A DNA stretch of 64,000 nt from Amycolatopsis nalaikhensis (GTDB taxonomy: Bacteria; Actinomycetota; Actinomycetes; Mycobacteriales; Pseudonocardiaceae): assembly GCF_030264295.1 (NCBI RefSeq), contig NZ_CP127173.1:8563501-8627500 (forward strand), written 5' to 3'. Positions 42,863 to 52,813 of this stretch are shown here, in pieces. The position numbers and the translations under genes are program-made. Position 1 is the stretch's first letter, and every line of letters starts with the position of its first letter. The notes beneath the pieces are model-generated. The model did no database searches. It worked only from the letters and a program-made list of their open reading frames with translations, and was not told the origin of the DNA.

Positions 42863-43895
42863 ACCCCGACCTCGACCTTCTCCGGCGACGGCGCCGGGGT
42901 GACCGGATGGGCCCGGTGCCTGCGCCGGAGCTTCCGGCGGAACGCGGGCGACTGCAGGAGGCACACCGCGAGCACGACCACGGCCTTGAACAGCATGATC
43001 GCCTCGGGCGGGATGCCGAGGGCGTAGACGGTGGTGGTCAGCGTCTGGATGAGCAGCGCGCCGATGACCGCGCCGCCGAGGGAGAACCGGCCGCCGGTCA
43101 GCTGAGTGCCGCCGACGACGACGGCGAGGATCGCGTCGAGCTCGATGAACAGCCCGGCGTGGTTGGCGTCGGCGCTGTGCACGTTCGCGCTGATCATCAG
43201 CCCGGCGATGCCCGCGCACAGCCCGCAGAAGACGTAGACGAGCCAGGTCAGCCGCGCCGACCGGAGCCCGGCGAGCCTGCTGGCCTCGGGGTTGCCGCCG
43301 ACGGCTTCGACGAGCATGCCGAGCGCGGAGCGGCGGACGAGCACCGACGCCAGCACGAACACCGCCAGCGCGATGAGGATGGCGCTGGGCAGGGTGAACA
43401 GGAACCCGCTGCCGATCCATTCGAAGGAGTGGGAGTTGACGGTGATGATCTGGCCGTCGGAGATCAGCTGTGCGATCCCGCGCCCGGCGACCATGAGGAT
43501 CAGCGTGGCGATGATCGGCTGGATGCCCAGCGCGGCGACGAGCCAGCCGTTCCACACCCCGAGCACCAGCGACAGGCCGAGCGCCAGCCCGAACGCGACC
43601 AGCGTCGTCCCGACTCCGTCCGGGTGCCCGCTCACCCAGAGGCAGGCGAGCGAGCCGCTGATCGCCACGACCGCGCCGACCGAGAGGTCGATGCCGCGGG
43701 TGGCGATCACCAGCGTCATGCCGATCGCGATGAGGACCAGCGGGGCGCCGTTCTTGAGGATGTCGACGAGGTTCCCGTAGAGGTGCCCGTCGCGCAGCTC
43801 GACCTTGAAGAACGACGGGCTCGCGACGAGATCGCCGAGCAGCAGCACCAGCAGCGCCACCACGGGCCAGAAGAGCCGGTGTTTCGTCATGCCTT

Positions 43896-43899
<4 letters not shown>
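42859..43899 (-). CDS. ytfT: Furanose ABC transporter permease (YtfT-like)
   Basis: A 346-residue membrane protein, partner of YjfF. It carries LVLIAIGMTLVIATRGIDLS, IQPIIATLILMVAGRGIAQL, ALGMLVEAVGGNPEASRLAG and LAVVVGGTQLTGGRFSLGGA. GTG 43899 is preferred because it overlaps the ATPase stop as GTGA; ATG 43890 three codons later is possible but has AAAGG too close. A charged C-terminal tail (FRRKLRRRHRAHPVTPAPSP) follows the last helix. Specificity as for the neighbouring subunits. Confidence 0.9.
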
Positions 43900-45416
<1,517 letters not shown>

Positions 45417-45442
45417 GACGTGTGCTCCGGGGTGGCGGTGGG

Positions 45443-45488
45443 GTCGTGAGTGTTCAGGGCGGTTAGAACCGCCCTAAACACTCACGAC
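45443..45488 (-). terminator. 22-bp hairpin between binding-protein and ATPase genes
   Basis: Arms at 45443-45464 and 45467-45488 pair at 21 of 22 positions (GTCGTGAGTGTT then AGGGCGGTT in the left arm). In an operon such a structure usually protects the upstream mRNA end or stops part of the transcripts, so that more binding protein is made than transporter. Confidence 0.8.
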
Positions 45489-45501
45489 CGCCTGGGACGG
45501 G

Positions 45502-46476
45502 TCAGTACTGGCGCTGCGGCAGGGCGGCCTTGGCGGACGCCTGGTCGAACTCGGTTTCCTGGGTCTCGATGCGGGCGGGCACCTGCTCGCCGGCGGCGAC
45601 CTTCTTCACCAGGTCCATCAGCTGCGGGCCGAGCAGCGGGTTGCACTCGACGACGTGGTTGATCTTGCCGTCGGCCAGCGCCTGCAGGGCGTCCTTGACG
45701 CCGTCGACCGAGACGATCTTGATGTCCTTGCCCGGCACCTTGCCCGCGGCCTCGATCGCCTCGATGGCGCCGAGGGCCATGTCGTCGTTGTGCGCGTAGA
45801 GGACGTCGATCTTGGGCTGGGACTTCAGGAAGGCCTCCATGACCTCCTTGCCCTTGGCGCGGGTGAACTCACCGGTCTGCGAGGCGACGATCTTGTACTT
45901 CGGGTCCGCCGCGATGACGTCCGCGAAGCCCTTCTTGCGGTCGTTCGCCGGGGCCGAACCGGTCGTGCCCTGCAGCTCGACGATGTTGACCTGGCCGGTG
46001 GCGCTGCCGAACTCCTTGGTCAGCCACTCCCCCGCCTTCTTGCCCTCGGCGACGAAGTCCGAGCCGAGGAAGGTCTTGTAGAGCGACTTGTCCGGCGAGT
46101 CGATCGCGCGGTCGGTGAGGATGACCGGGATGTTGGCCGTCTTGGCCTCCTTGAGCACGGTGTCCCAGCCGGACTCGACGACCGGCGAGAAGGCAATGAC
46201 CTTGACCTTCTGCTGGATGTAGGAGCGGATCGCGGAGATCTGGTTCTCCTGCTTCTGCTGCGCGTCGGAAAACTTCAGCTCGATGCCCGCCGTCTTCGCG
46301 GACTCCTGGATGGACTTCGTGTTCGCCGTCCGCCAGCCGCTCTCGGCGCCCACCTGGGCGAAGCCGAGCGTGATCGCCCCGCCGGACGAGCCGGACGAAC
46401 CCCCGCTCCCGCAGGCGGTGAGCAGCACGAGTCCGGCCGCCGCGGCCGCCGCGGCGGCCCATCGCTTCTTCAGCAC
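45502..46476 (-). CDS. ytfQ: Furanose-binding lipoprotein (YtfQ-like)
   Basis: A 324-residue sugar-binding lipoprotein. GTG 46476 is chosen because GAGGAG lies seven bases upstream; a GTG two codons earlier is too close to it. Signal peptide VLKKRWAAAAAAAAGLVLLT ends in lipobox LLTAC. The mature protein, after a Gly/Ser linker, begins AITLGFAQVGAESGWRTANT, as in YtfQ, and continues VKVIAFSPVVESGWDTVLKE, IPVILTDRAIDSPDKSLYKT, IVELQGTTGSAPANDRKKGF and VLYAHNDDMALGAIEAIEAA. E. coli YtfQ prefers galactofuranose; here the arabinofuranosidase and araBDA context suggests arabinofuranose as well. Operator 46507-46520 lies upstream. Confidence 0.93.
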   Translation of the reverse strand: MLKKRWAAAAAAAAGLVLLTACGSGGSSGSSGGAITLGFAQVGAESGWRTANTKSIQESAKTAGIELKFSDAQQKQENQISAIRSYIQQKVKVIAFSPVVESGWDTVLKEAKTANIPVILTDRAIDSPDKSLYKTFLGSDFVAEGKKAGEWLTKEFGSATGQVNIVELQGTTGSAPANDRKKGFADVIAADPKYKIVASQTGEFTRAKGKEVMEAFLKSQPKIDVLYAHNDDMALGAIEAIEAAGKVPGKDIKIVSVDGVKDALQALADGKINHVVECNPLLGPQLMDLVKKVAAGEQVPARIETQETEFDQASAKAALPQRQY

Positions 46477-46506
46477 GTTCACTCCTCGATCGACGGTGAT
46501 CATTTT

Positions 46507-46520
46507 TGTTAGCGTTAACA
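46507..46520. promoter_or_regulatory. LacI-regulon operator before the furanose transporter operon
   Basis: TGTTAGCGTTAACA is palindromic at 12 of 14 positions. It lies between the LacI stop (46560) and the binding-protein start, so it can control the four transporter genes separately from the LacI gene. Confidence 0.75.
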
Positions 46521-46559
46521 TCCCAAGGTGGGGCTCTCGGGTGGGCCGCGGTCGCCGCG

Positions 46560-47603
46560 CTACCGGGGCCCGGTGCTTTCGCGGACGATCAGCTCGGGCA
46601 CGACCAGGGCGCGCGCGTGCCGGTCGCCCCCGCCCATCCGTTCGCTCAGCAGGCCGAACGTGCGCCTGCCGACTTCGATGAAGTCCTGGCGCACCGTGGT
46701 CAGCGGCGGCGTGAAGTACGCCGCCTCGGGGACGTCGTCGAAGCCCGCGACGCGCACGTCCCGCGGCACCGAGATGCCCGCTTCGGCGAACGCGCGCAGC
46801 AGGCCGAGCGCCATCTGGTCGTTGCCGGCGAAGACGGCGTCCAGGTCCGGGTCCTTGGCGAGGGATCGCCCCGCCTCGTAGCCGGAGCGCGAGCTCCAGT
46901 CGCCGCGGATGACCCGCGGCACCGCGACGCCGTGGCGTTCCAGGGTCTCCCGCCAGCCGAGCTCGCGGTCGCGGGCCTCCAGCCAGTCCTCCGGACCGGC
47001 GACGTGCCAGACGGTCCGGTGGCCGAGGGCCAGCAGGTGCTCGGTGGCGCGGCGGGCGCCGTCGCGCTGGTCGACGGAGATCACCGGCACCGGCGCCGCC
47101 TCGCCGCCGCCGACGGCGACGACGGGGAAGTCCGCGGGCGCGGCTTCGAGCGCCCGGCCCGCGCTGACGTGCGGCGCGATGACGATGATGCCCTCGACCG
47201 CCTGGCGGCGGAGGTTCTCCACCGCGTCGGCGATCGAGGACCGGCCGGGCCGGCTGACACTGGAGATCGTGATCGCGTACCCGGCTTCGCGGGCGGCGTT
47301 CTCGATCCCGTAGAGCGTGCTGGCCGGACCGTACAGATTGGACTCGAGCGCGACGACGCCGAGCGTCCCGGTCCGGCCGGTGACCAGGGCGCGGGCCGCG
47401 GAGTTGGGGCGGTAGCCCAGCTCCTCGATCGCGGCGAGCACCCGGGCGCGGGTCTCCGGGCGCACCGGGCCGGTCCCGTTGATGACGCGGGAGACGGTCA
47501 TGTGCGAAACACCCGCGACCCCCGCGACGTCGGTCAGGCTCGGCTGCCGCGTACCGGTGGCGGCCACCCTGGCGGGGCCGCCGGAGCGCGGTCGTTCGGC
47601 CAC
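46560..47603 (-). CDS. LacI family repressor of the arabinan/furanose genes
   Basis: A 347-residue repressor. The helix-turn-helix is RQPSLTDVAGVAGVSHMTVS with RVINGTGPVRPETRARVL following; the effector domain starts GTLGVVALESNLYGPASTLY and includes GPEDWLEARDRELGWRETLE, VFAGNDQMALGLLRAFAEAG and VAGFDDVPEAAYFTPPLTTV. GTG 47603 follows AAAGGGG. An operator lies upstream (47669-47682) and another downstream before the transporter genes, so it probably represses itself, the transporter, the GH51/ara operon and perhaps its paralogs. A hairpin at 47699-47730 may end transcription from the EEP gene upstream. It is closely similar to the LacI at 59536 and to the truncated copy at 28543. Confidence 0.93.
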   Translation of the reverse strand: MAERPRSGGPARVAATGTRQPSLTDVAGVAGVSHMTVSRVINGTGPVRPETRARVLAAIEELGYRPNSAARALVTGRTGTLGVVALESNLYGPASTLYGIENAAREAGYAITISSVSRPGRSSIADAVENLRRQAVEGIIVIAPHVSAGRALEAAPADFPVVAVGGGEAAPVPVISVDQRDGARRATEHLLALGHRTVWHVAGPEDWLEARDRELGWRETLERHGVAVPRVIRGDWSSRSGYEAGRSLAKDPDLDAVFAGNDQMALGLLRAFAEAGISVPRDVRVAGFDDVPEAAYFTPPLTTVRQDFIEVGRRTFGLLSERMGGGDRHARALVVPELIVRESTGPR

Positions 47604-47668
47604 CGGTGTCCCCTTTCGTCGGCCCTGACGTGGTCCCCGTCACCCGAACCGGTGACGGCGAGGAGTAG

Positions 47669-47682
47669 TGTTAGCGATAACA
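47669..47682. promoter_or_regulatory. LacI-regulon operator before the LacI gene
   Basis: TGTTAGCGATAACA, palindromic except at the centre, 66 bases upstream of GTG 47603. It indicates autoregulation. Confidence 0.75.
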
Positions 47683-47833
47683 CCGACGCGGTCAACCCCG
47701 GGTCGCGTAACGGTCTAGTCACGTGACCCGGAGCAGGCCGCTCTCGCACTTCAGGGCCCCGACCTGCGGGGAGACTCGTTTGTTTTTCACCGGCCGTGCG
47801 GCGCGGCGGTGTTCAAGGGGCATGTTCGGCGGG

Positions 47834-48805
47834 TCAGAGCGCCAGCGAAGCCGCCACCGGCAGGTGGTCGCTGCCCGTCGCGGGCAACGTCCACGCCGCG
47901 ACCGGCCGCACCCCGCCGACGAAGATCTGGTCGATGCGCGCCAGCGGCAGCGACGCGGGCCAGGTGAAGCCGAAGCCGTCGCCCGCCTCGTCCTGCGCCG
48001 GGCGCAGCCGGGCGGTGATCGGGTCGAGGCCCCGGTCGTCGGTGGTGCCGTTGAAGTCGCCGACCAGCACCGTGCGCGGGGCGGGGGCCGCGGCCAGTTC
48101 GTCGGCGAGCCTGCCGATCGCCGCGTCGCGGCCGTTCGCGGTGAACCCCGCGTCGAGCCGGACCCGCACCGACGGCAGGTGCGCCACGAACACCGCCACC
48201 GGACCCCGCGGAGTGTCCACTGTGGTCCGCAGCGCGCGCGTCCACGGCATGATCTCCACCGGGCGCGTGTCGTGGAGCGGGAACGTGCTCCACACCCCGA
48301 CCGTCCCCTGCACCGAGTGGTGCGGGTACCCGGCGGCGAGGGCGTCCTCGTACTTCGGGATCTCGGACTTCTTCAGCTCCTCCAAGGCGATCACCTGCGC
48401 GCCCGACGCGGCGAGCGCCCGCGCGGTGCCCGCCGGGTCCGGGTTCTCGTCGTTCACGTTGTGCGAGACGATCGTGAAGTCTCCCCCGGCCGCCCGCCGG
48501 TCGAGCAGCCGTCCGCCGAACGTGAAACCCCAGACGAGCGCGGGCAGCAGCAGCGCCACCAGTGCGAGCGCCGACCGCCGGACCGCGGCCGCGACGAGCA
48601 GCGCCACGACGAGCAGCCCCAGCCACGGCAAGACCGTCTCGAGCAGGCTGCCCGCGTTGACCGCCCAGTTCGGCACCAGCCGGTGGGCGAGCATCAGCAC
48701 CGCCGTGAGCACGGCGAAGACGGCGATCACCCGGCCCCGGCGCCAAGTCCCCGGTCGGCGCTCCGGGGTCGGCGGCACGGTGATCGGCTCGGTGATCGCG
48801 GTCAT
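47834..48805 (-). CDS. Membrane-anchored endonuclease/exonuclease/phosphatase family protein
   Basis: A 323-residue protein with three N-terminal membrane helices (VIAVFAVLTAVLMLAHRLV, LLETVLPWLGLLVVALLVAA, ALALVALLLPALVWGFTFGG) and an extracytoplasmic EEP domain. Its metal and catalytic motifs are SHNVNDENPD (Asn), LEELKKSEIPKYE (Glu), VLVGDFNGTTDDRG (Asp/Asn) and GSDHLPVAASL (Asp-His). Such proteins cleave phosphodiesters of nucleic acids, sphingomyelin or inositol lipids; the outward position suggests an extracellular substrate. ATG 48805 overlaps the stop of the upstream carboxypeptidase gene as ATGA, so the two are coupled. Confidence 0.85.
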   Translation of the reverse strand: MTAITEPITVPPTPERRPGTWRRGRVIAVFAVLTAVLMLAHRLVPNWAVNAGSLLETVLPWLGLLVVALLVAAAVRRSALALVALLLPALVWGFTFGGRLLDRRAAGGDFTIVSHNVNDENPDPAGTARALAASGAQVIALEELKKSEIPKYEDALAAGYPHHSVQGTVGVWSTFPLHDTRPVEIMPWTRALRTTVDTPRGPVAVFVAHLPSVRVRLDAGFTANGRDAAIGRLADELAAAPAPRTVLVGDFNGTTDDRGLDPITARLRPAQDEAGDGFGFTWPASLPLARIDQIFVGGVRPVAAWTLPATGSDHLPVAASLAL

Positions 48806-49722
48806 CGGGTCGCCGCCGGGAGCTCGCGCTGGATCGCCGCGATGAGCTTTTCGCTGTTCTCCAGCGCGGCCCGCAGCCCCGCCGCCGGGGAGCCGCCCGG
48901 GTTCTGGTGCAGCACGACACCGAGGACCAACGCCCCGCCGCGTACCTCGGCCGCCCACATCAGCGCGCCGCCCGCCGCGGTCGAGGAGCCGGTCTTCAGC
49001 CCGATCACGCCGTTGCGGCCGAGCAGCGTGTTCGTGTTGACCACCGAGCCGGGGACGCCGTCGACGCGCAGGCTCCGGGTCGCCACGATCGACCGGATCA
49101 CCTCGTTCTTCATCACCTCGCGGGCCAGGCGCAGCTGGTCCTCGGCGGTGCTCGTGGTCGAGTCCTCGACCCCGCTGGCGCCGGTGTAGGTCGTGTCGGT
49201 CATGCCGAGGGCCGCGGCCTCGCGGTTCATCTTCTCGACGAAGGCTTCCTGGCTGCCGGCGTCCCAGCGGGCGAGCAGGCGGGCGATGTTGTTGCCGGAC
49301 GGGATCAGCATCAGCGCCAGCAGGTCCCGTTCGCTGATCCGTCGGCCCGCGCGGACCGGCGCGGTCGATTCGTCGGGCGCCGTCGACTCGGCTTGGGCCT
49401 GCTCGTCGACGGTGATCTCCGGACCCGCCTCGCCCGGGGCGAGCGGGTGGTCCTTCAGCACCACGTAGGCGGTCATCACCTTGGTGACGCTGGCGATCGG
49501 CACCGGCCCGCGCTCACCGCGGCTGCCGAGCGAGCCGAGCCCCTGCACCTCGGCGCTCGCCTGCCCTTCGTCGGGCCACGGCAAGGCCAGGTCGACGTCC
49601 GGCCGCGCGAGCGCCCGGCCGGCGATCTCGGGCGGGAAGACGACCCAGCAGGCGGCGGCGAGCACCACCGCCACGGCGGCGGCGAGCCCACCGGCGACGG
49701 GCGGGATTCGGGTACGGGCCAT
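48802..49722 (-). CDS. D-alanyl-D-alanine carboxypeptidase (S11 family)
   Basis: A 306-residue penicillin-binding-protein-type peptidase that trims the terminal D-Ala of peptidoglycan stems. ATG 49722 follows GGAGG. An N-terminal helix (IPPVAGGLAAAVAVVLAAAC) anchors or exports it. The three active-site motifs are present: ASVTK (SxxK), PSGNN (SxN) and GLKTGSS (KTG). The C-terminal beta domain of larger DacA proteins is missing, so this is a short form. It is coupled by ATGA to the EEP gene. Confidence 0.9.
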   Translation of the reverse strand: MARTRIPPVAGGLAAAVAVVLAAACWVVFPPEIAGRALARPDVDLALPWPDEGQASAEVQGLGSLGSRGERGPVPIASVTKVMTAYVVLKDHPLAPGEAGPEITVDEQAQAESTAPDESTAPVRAGRRISERDLLALMLIPSGNNIARLLARWDAGSQEAFVEKMNREAAALGMTDTTYTGASGVEDSTTSTAEDQLRLAREVMKNEVIRSIVATRSLRVDGVPGSVVNTNTLLGRNGVIGLKTGSSTAAGGALMWAAEVRGGALVLGVVLHQNPGGSPAAGLRAALENSEKLIAAIQRELPAATR

Positions 49723-49901
49723 GCGTTTCCTCCGGGTGCCGGGGTGCGCTTCTCGAGCGCACACCGATCACTCTGTCCGGAGAAGATCGCCGGTCCGTCG
49801 GGGTTGTTCGACAGGTCTGAACCAGAAATGTCGCGGTTCTGTACCAAAGAAGGCGCGGGGCGCCGCCCGCCGCGCGCGAGCGGCGCCCCGCGGTCCGGGG
49901 G

Positions 49902-50747
49902 TCAGCTCACGTGGACGTAGTCGACGACGAGCTGCTGCGGGAACTGCGTGCTGGCGTCCGGGTCGCCGGGCCAGTAGCCGCCGACCGCGAGGTTGAGGAT
50001 CACGAAGAACTCGTGGTTGAACACCCACTGGTTGCCGCCGACGTCGGCGGGCGTGCGCGTCTGGTAGGCGTTGCCGTCCACCGACCAGACGATCTTGTCG
50101 GTGGACCAGTCCACGGCGTAGGTGTGGAAGTCGTCGGAGAAGTTCGGCCCGGTGTAGGCGGCGCCGATGCCGCCGGACCCGGAGTAACCCGGCCCGTGGA
50201 TGGTGCCGTGCACGGTGTTCGGCTCGAACCCGACGTTCTCCATGACGTCGATTTCGCCGCACTGCGGCCAGCCCGCGGTGCCGATGTCGGTGCCCAGCAT
50301 CCAGAACGCGGGCCACATGCCCTGCCCGCGCGGCAGCTTCATCCGGGCTTCGACGTGCCCGGAGCTGGTCGAGAACTTGCCGGAGGTGTTGAGCCGCGCG
50401 GAGGTGTACTCGCAGGTGCCGTACCAGCAGTTCTTGCCGATGTTCTCCTTCTTCGCGGTGATCACGAGGTGGCCCTGGCCGTCGAGCGCCGCGTTCGCGG
50501 TGCCGTCGGTGTACCACTGCCGCTCGTGGTTGTTGACGTTGTCGCCGGTCTCGTGCACCCACTTCCCGCCGTCGACCCCGCTGCCCGCCGGGCCGTCGAA
50601 GTCGTCGGAGAAGCTCGCGAGGACCGCGTTGGGGGCGGCCTGGCTCTGCGGGGCGGCCACCACCGCGCCGAGCACGAGCAGGGTCGCGGGCGCGGCCAGC
50701 AGCCGGGCCGTCCGCCACCACCGGCGGGAGTTCCTGGTCGACGTCAT
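49902..50747 (-). CDS. Secreted GH16 endo-1,3-beta-glucanase
   Basis: A 281-residue secreted laminarinase-type glycosidase. ATG 50747 follows AGAGG; the signal peptide (MTSTRNSRRWWRTARLLAAP ... APQSQAAP) has a twin-Arg-like RRWWR. The mature catalytic domain shows HERQWYTDGTANAALDGQGH, SGHVEARMKLPRGQGMWPAF, and the catalytic loop CGEIDVMENVG with both Glu and the Asp. GGYWPGDPDASTQFPQQLVV is the usual end. No carbohydrate-binding module. An inverted repeat at 50800-50820 upstream may be its operator. Confidence 0.92.
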   Translation of the reverse strand: MTSTRNSRRWWRTARLLAAPATLLVLGAVVAAPQSQAAPNAVLASFSDDFDGPAGSGVDGGKWVHETGDNVNNHERQWYTDGTANAALDGQGHLVITAKKENIGKNCWYGTCEYTSARLNTSGKFSTSSGHVEARMKLPRGQGMWPAFWMLGTDIGTAGWPQCGEIDVMENVGFEPNTVHGTIHGPGYSGSGGIGAAYTGPNFSDDFHTYAVDWSTDKIVWSVDGNAYQTRTPADVGGNQWVFNHEFFVILNLAVGGYWPGDPDASTQFPQQLVVDYVHVS

Positions 50748-50799
50748 TGTCGCCTCTTCTTCGTCCGCGGGCGACGGCTGGCGGCTCACCGGCACCCTA

Positions 50800-50820
50800 T
50801 TTGTTGTGGATGGCAACAAA
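50800..50820. promoter_or_regulatory. Inverted repeat upstream of the GH16 gene
   Basis: TTTGTTG-N7-CAACAAA, a perfect 7-7-7 inverted repeat and unusually AT-rich for this genome, 53 bases upstream of ATG 50747. It differs from the LacI sites, so another regulator is likely. Confidence 0.55.
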
Positions 50821-50923
50821 GTATGGACGCGCCGGTGGCGAAGAACAAGGCTATCCGGTCGGTCATTTTCCGACGAGTACCCGATGGTCCGGACCACCGG
50901 GTACTTTCGGGCAACCGGCGGCG

Positions 50924-51169
50924 TCAGCGCAGGATGCAGTCGAGGCCGAGGCCCAGCGAGGTGAGCACGTACTGGCAGATGTGCGACGCGTGCTCGGCGT
51001 CGGTCTCCGTGCACGCGAGCGGCACGCCCAGGATGTCGACGGAGCAATAGGCGTAGAACTGGTTCGGGTTCCCCGGCACCGGGTCGGCCGACGCCGGCAC
51101 GGCCGTGGCGACCACCGCGGAAACCGTGAGCGCGGCAGCCGCCACCCAGGACGCGATTCGGGTCTTCAT
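50924..51169 (-). CDS. Small secreted four-cysteine protein
   Basis: An 81-residue protein with ATG 51169 and GGAGAG upstream. The signal peptide is MKTRIASWVAAAALTVSAVV ending ATAVPASADP. The mature part has only about 50 residues and four Cys (YAYCSVD, PLACTET, HICQYV, LDCILR), which probably form two disulfides. No family recognised. It could be a secreted signal, toxin or inhibitor; nothing nearby points to one. It lies divergently from the beta-helix gene. Confidence 0.65.
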   Translation of the reverse strand: MKTRIASWVAAAALTVSAVVATAVPASADPVPGNPNQFYAYCSVDILGVPLACTETDAEHASHICQYVLTSLGLGLDCILR

Positions 51170-51384
51170 CGTGCTCTCCTTCCGCAATCTCCCTGCGGGC
51201 CAGGGGTTTGTGCTGGAGGAGATTCCCCGTCCGGCACCGGTTACGTCCAGGGTCACCGGAAAGTGTCACGTTCACGTACCTGACTGCGGTTCAGACTGTT
51301 GACGCACGTCACCGGGCTGACCTATAAAGGGACGTCCGGGTGTACGCCGCAACACCTCCGCTGATCTTCCTCCGGAGGCCCTTG

Positions 51385-52602
51385 GTGTCCCCACGCACTC
51401 CGCTCCGCCGCGCCGTTTTCCTCGGCGCCGCCACCGTTTCCGCCACCGCCGTCGTCGTCGCCCTGACCGGCGGGGTGGCCGCGCGAGCCGCCTCGGCGAG
51501 ATTGTCCGCCACGTTCGCGCAGACCTCGGTCTGGACCACCGGCCACGGCACGGTCCGGCCCGGGGCCAGTGCGAGCTTCGGCTTCACCGTCGCGGTCACC
51601 ACCACCCCGACCACTCCCCCGTCCGCGAGCGACGTCGTGAACGTGTCCACCGCCGCCGAACTCCAGGCGGCCCTGGCGAACGCCGCCCCTGGCCAGGCGA
51701 TCAAGCTGGCCTCCGGCACCTACCGCGGCTCGTTCGTCACGACGAAGGCCGGGACCGCCACCAACCCGATCAGCCTGTCCGGCCCCGCCGACGCGGTCCT
51801 GATCAACGACGGCCCGTCGGGTGACGCGCCGGACTGCCCGGCCCCGACCCCGGGCTGGGATCCCGGGTACGGCCTGTGGCTGTCCGGCGCGCCCTACTGG
51901 ACGTTGTCCGGGTTCACCGTGCGGGAGTCGAAGAAGGGCATCGTGGTGGACGCCTCGCCGCACACCACCATCGACGGCGTCACCGTGAACCACGTCGACG
52001 AAGAGGCGATCCACTTCCGCCGGTCCTCGGCCGACAGCGTCGTGAAGAACTCGACCATCACCTACACCGGCCTCGTGCAGCCCGGCTACGGCGAAGGCGT
52101 CTACCTCGGCTCGGCCAACTCGAACTGGGGTTGCCACGGCAACTCCGGCGGCGTCGACCGCGGCGACCGGATCCAGGTGCTGGACAACCACATCGGCCCG
52201 TTCGTCGCGGCCGAGGCCGTCGACGTCAAGGAAGGCACCACCGGCGGCCTCATCCGCGGCAACACGTTCGACGGCCGCGGGATCACCGGCCAGAACTCCG
52301 CCGACTCCTGGATCGACGTCAAGGGCATCGGCTACACCATCGAGGGCAACACCGGCACGTTCACCTCGCCCGGCACGTTCGCCAACGGCTACGAGAACCA
52401 CAACCCGAGCACCAGCCCGTCGTTCGACAACGGCTGCGGCAACGTCTGGCGCGACAACAAGTCCGACCTCGGTGGCGTAGGCGCCTACGCGATCAAGATC
52501 AGCTCGGTGTCGAAGTGCTCGGCGAACCCGAACGTCGTCTACGCCTCGAACACGGCGACCAACGCCCGGTCGGGGCTGACGAACATCCCGGTCACGCCGT
52601 AG
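51385..52602 (+). CDS. Secreted right-handed beta-helix protein, lyase-like
   Basis: A 405-residue secreted protein. GTG 51385 has GGAGG upstream and begins a signal peptide (VSPRTPLRRAVFLGAATVSA ... RAAS). Residues 35-75 (LSATFAQTSVWTTGHGTVRP then GASASFGFTV) look like the last strands of a CBM2 cellulose-binding module whose first half is missing. After a Thr/Pro linker the beta-helix starts NVSTAAELQAALANAAPGQA IKL, with repeated strands (YWTLSGFTVRESKKGIVVDA, TTIDGVTVNHVDEEAIHFRR, DRIQVLDNHIGPFVAAEAVD). It resembles pectate lyase family 9 and related plant-polymer enzymes, but I cannot name catalytic residues. Confidence 0.75.
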   Translation: MSPRTPLRRAVFLGAATVSATAVVVALTGGVAARAASARLSATFAQTSVWTTGHGTVRPGASASFGFTVAVTTTPTTPPSASDVVNVSTAAELQAALANAAPGQAIKLASGTYRGSFVTTKAGTATNPISLSGPADAVLINDGPSGDAPDCPAPTPGWDPGYGLWLSGAPYWTLSGFTVRESKKGIVVDASPHTTIDGVTVNHVDEEAIHFRRSSADSVVKNSTITYTGLVQPGYGEGVYLGSANSNWGCHGNSGGVDRGDRIQVLDNHIGPFVAAEAVDVKEGTTGGLIRGNTFDGRGITGQNSADSWIDVKGIGYTIEGNTGTFTSPGTFANGYENHNPSTSPSFDNGCGNVWRDNKSDLGGVGAYAIKISSVSKCSANPNVVYASNTATNARSGLTNIPVTP

Positions 52603-52603
52603 G

Positions 52604-52741
52604 TCAGACGTTCATGGCCAGCCACAGCGCCACCCACGCGGCGGCGGCGAGCAAGGCGCCCGTCGCCGCCGCGAGGAGGACGCGCCGCAGGCCGCGGGCG
52701 GGCTTCGCCGGTGTCTCGATGTGGTCCATGAACTCGATCAT
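52604..52741 (-). CDS. Possible 45-residue membrane protein
   Basis: A short open frame from ATG 52741 to 52604 with almost every third codon position G or C. The peptide starts MIEFMDHIETPAKPARGLRR and ends in one strong hydrophobic helix (VLLAAATGALLAAAAWVALW) and LAMNV. The basic then hydrophobic order fits a single-pass membrane protein with its N-terminus inside. The Shine-Dalgarno is poor, and start codons at 52741 and 52729 are both possible. It converges on the beta-helix gene and sits 70 bases from the SDR gene. Confidence 0.4.
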   Translation of the reverse strand: MIEFMDHIETPAKPARGLRRVLLAAATGALLAAAAWVALWLAMNV

Positions 52742-52813
52742 GAACCACGGAGCCGGATCCGCCCAGCCGGCGCCCTCGTCCGGGCGACCCCTGCGCGGGG
52801 TACCCCGGCGTCG

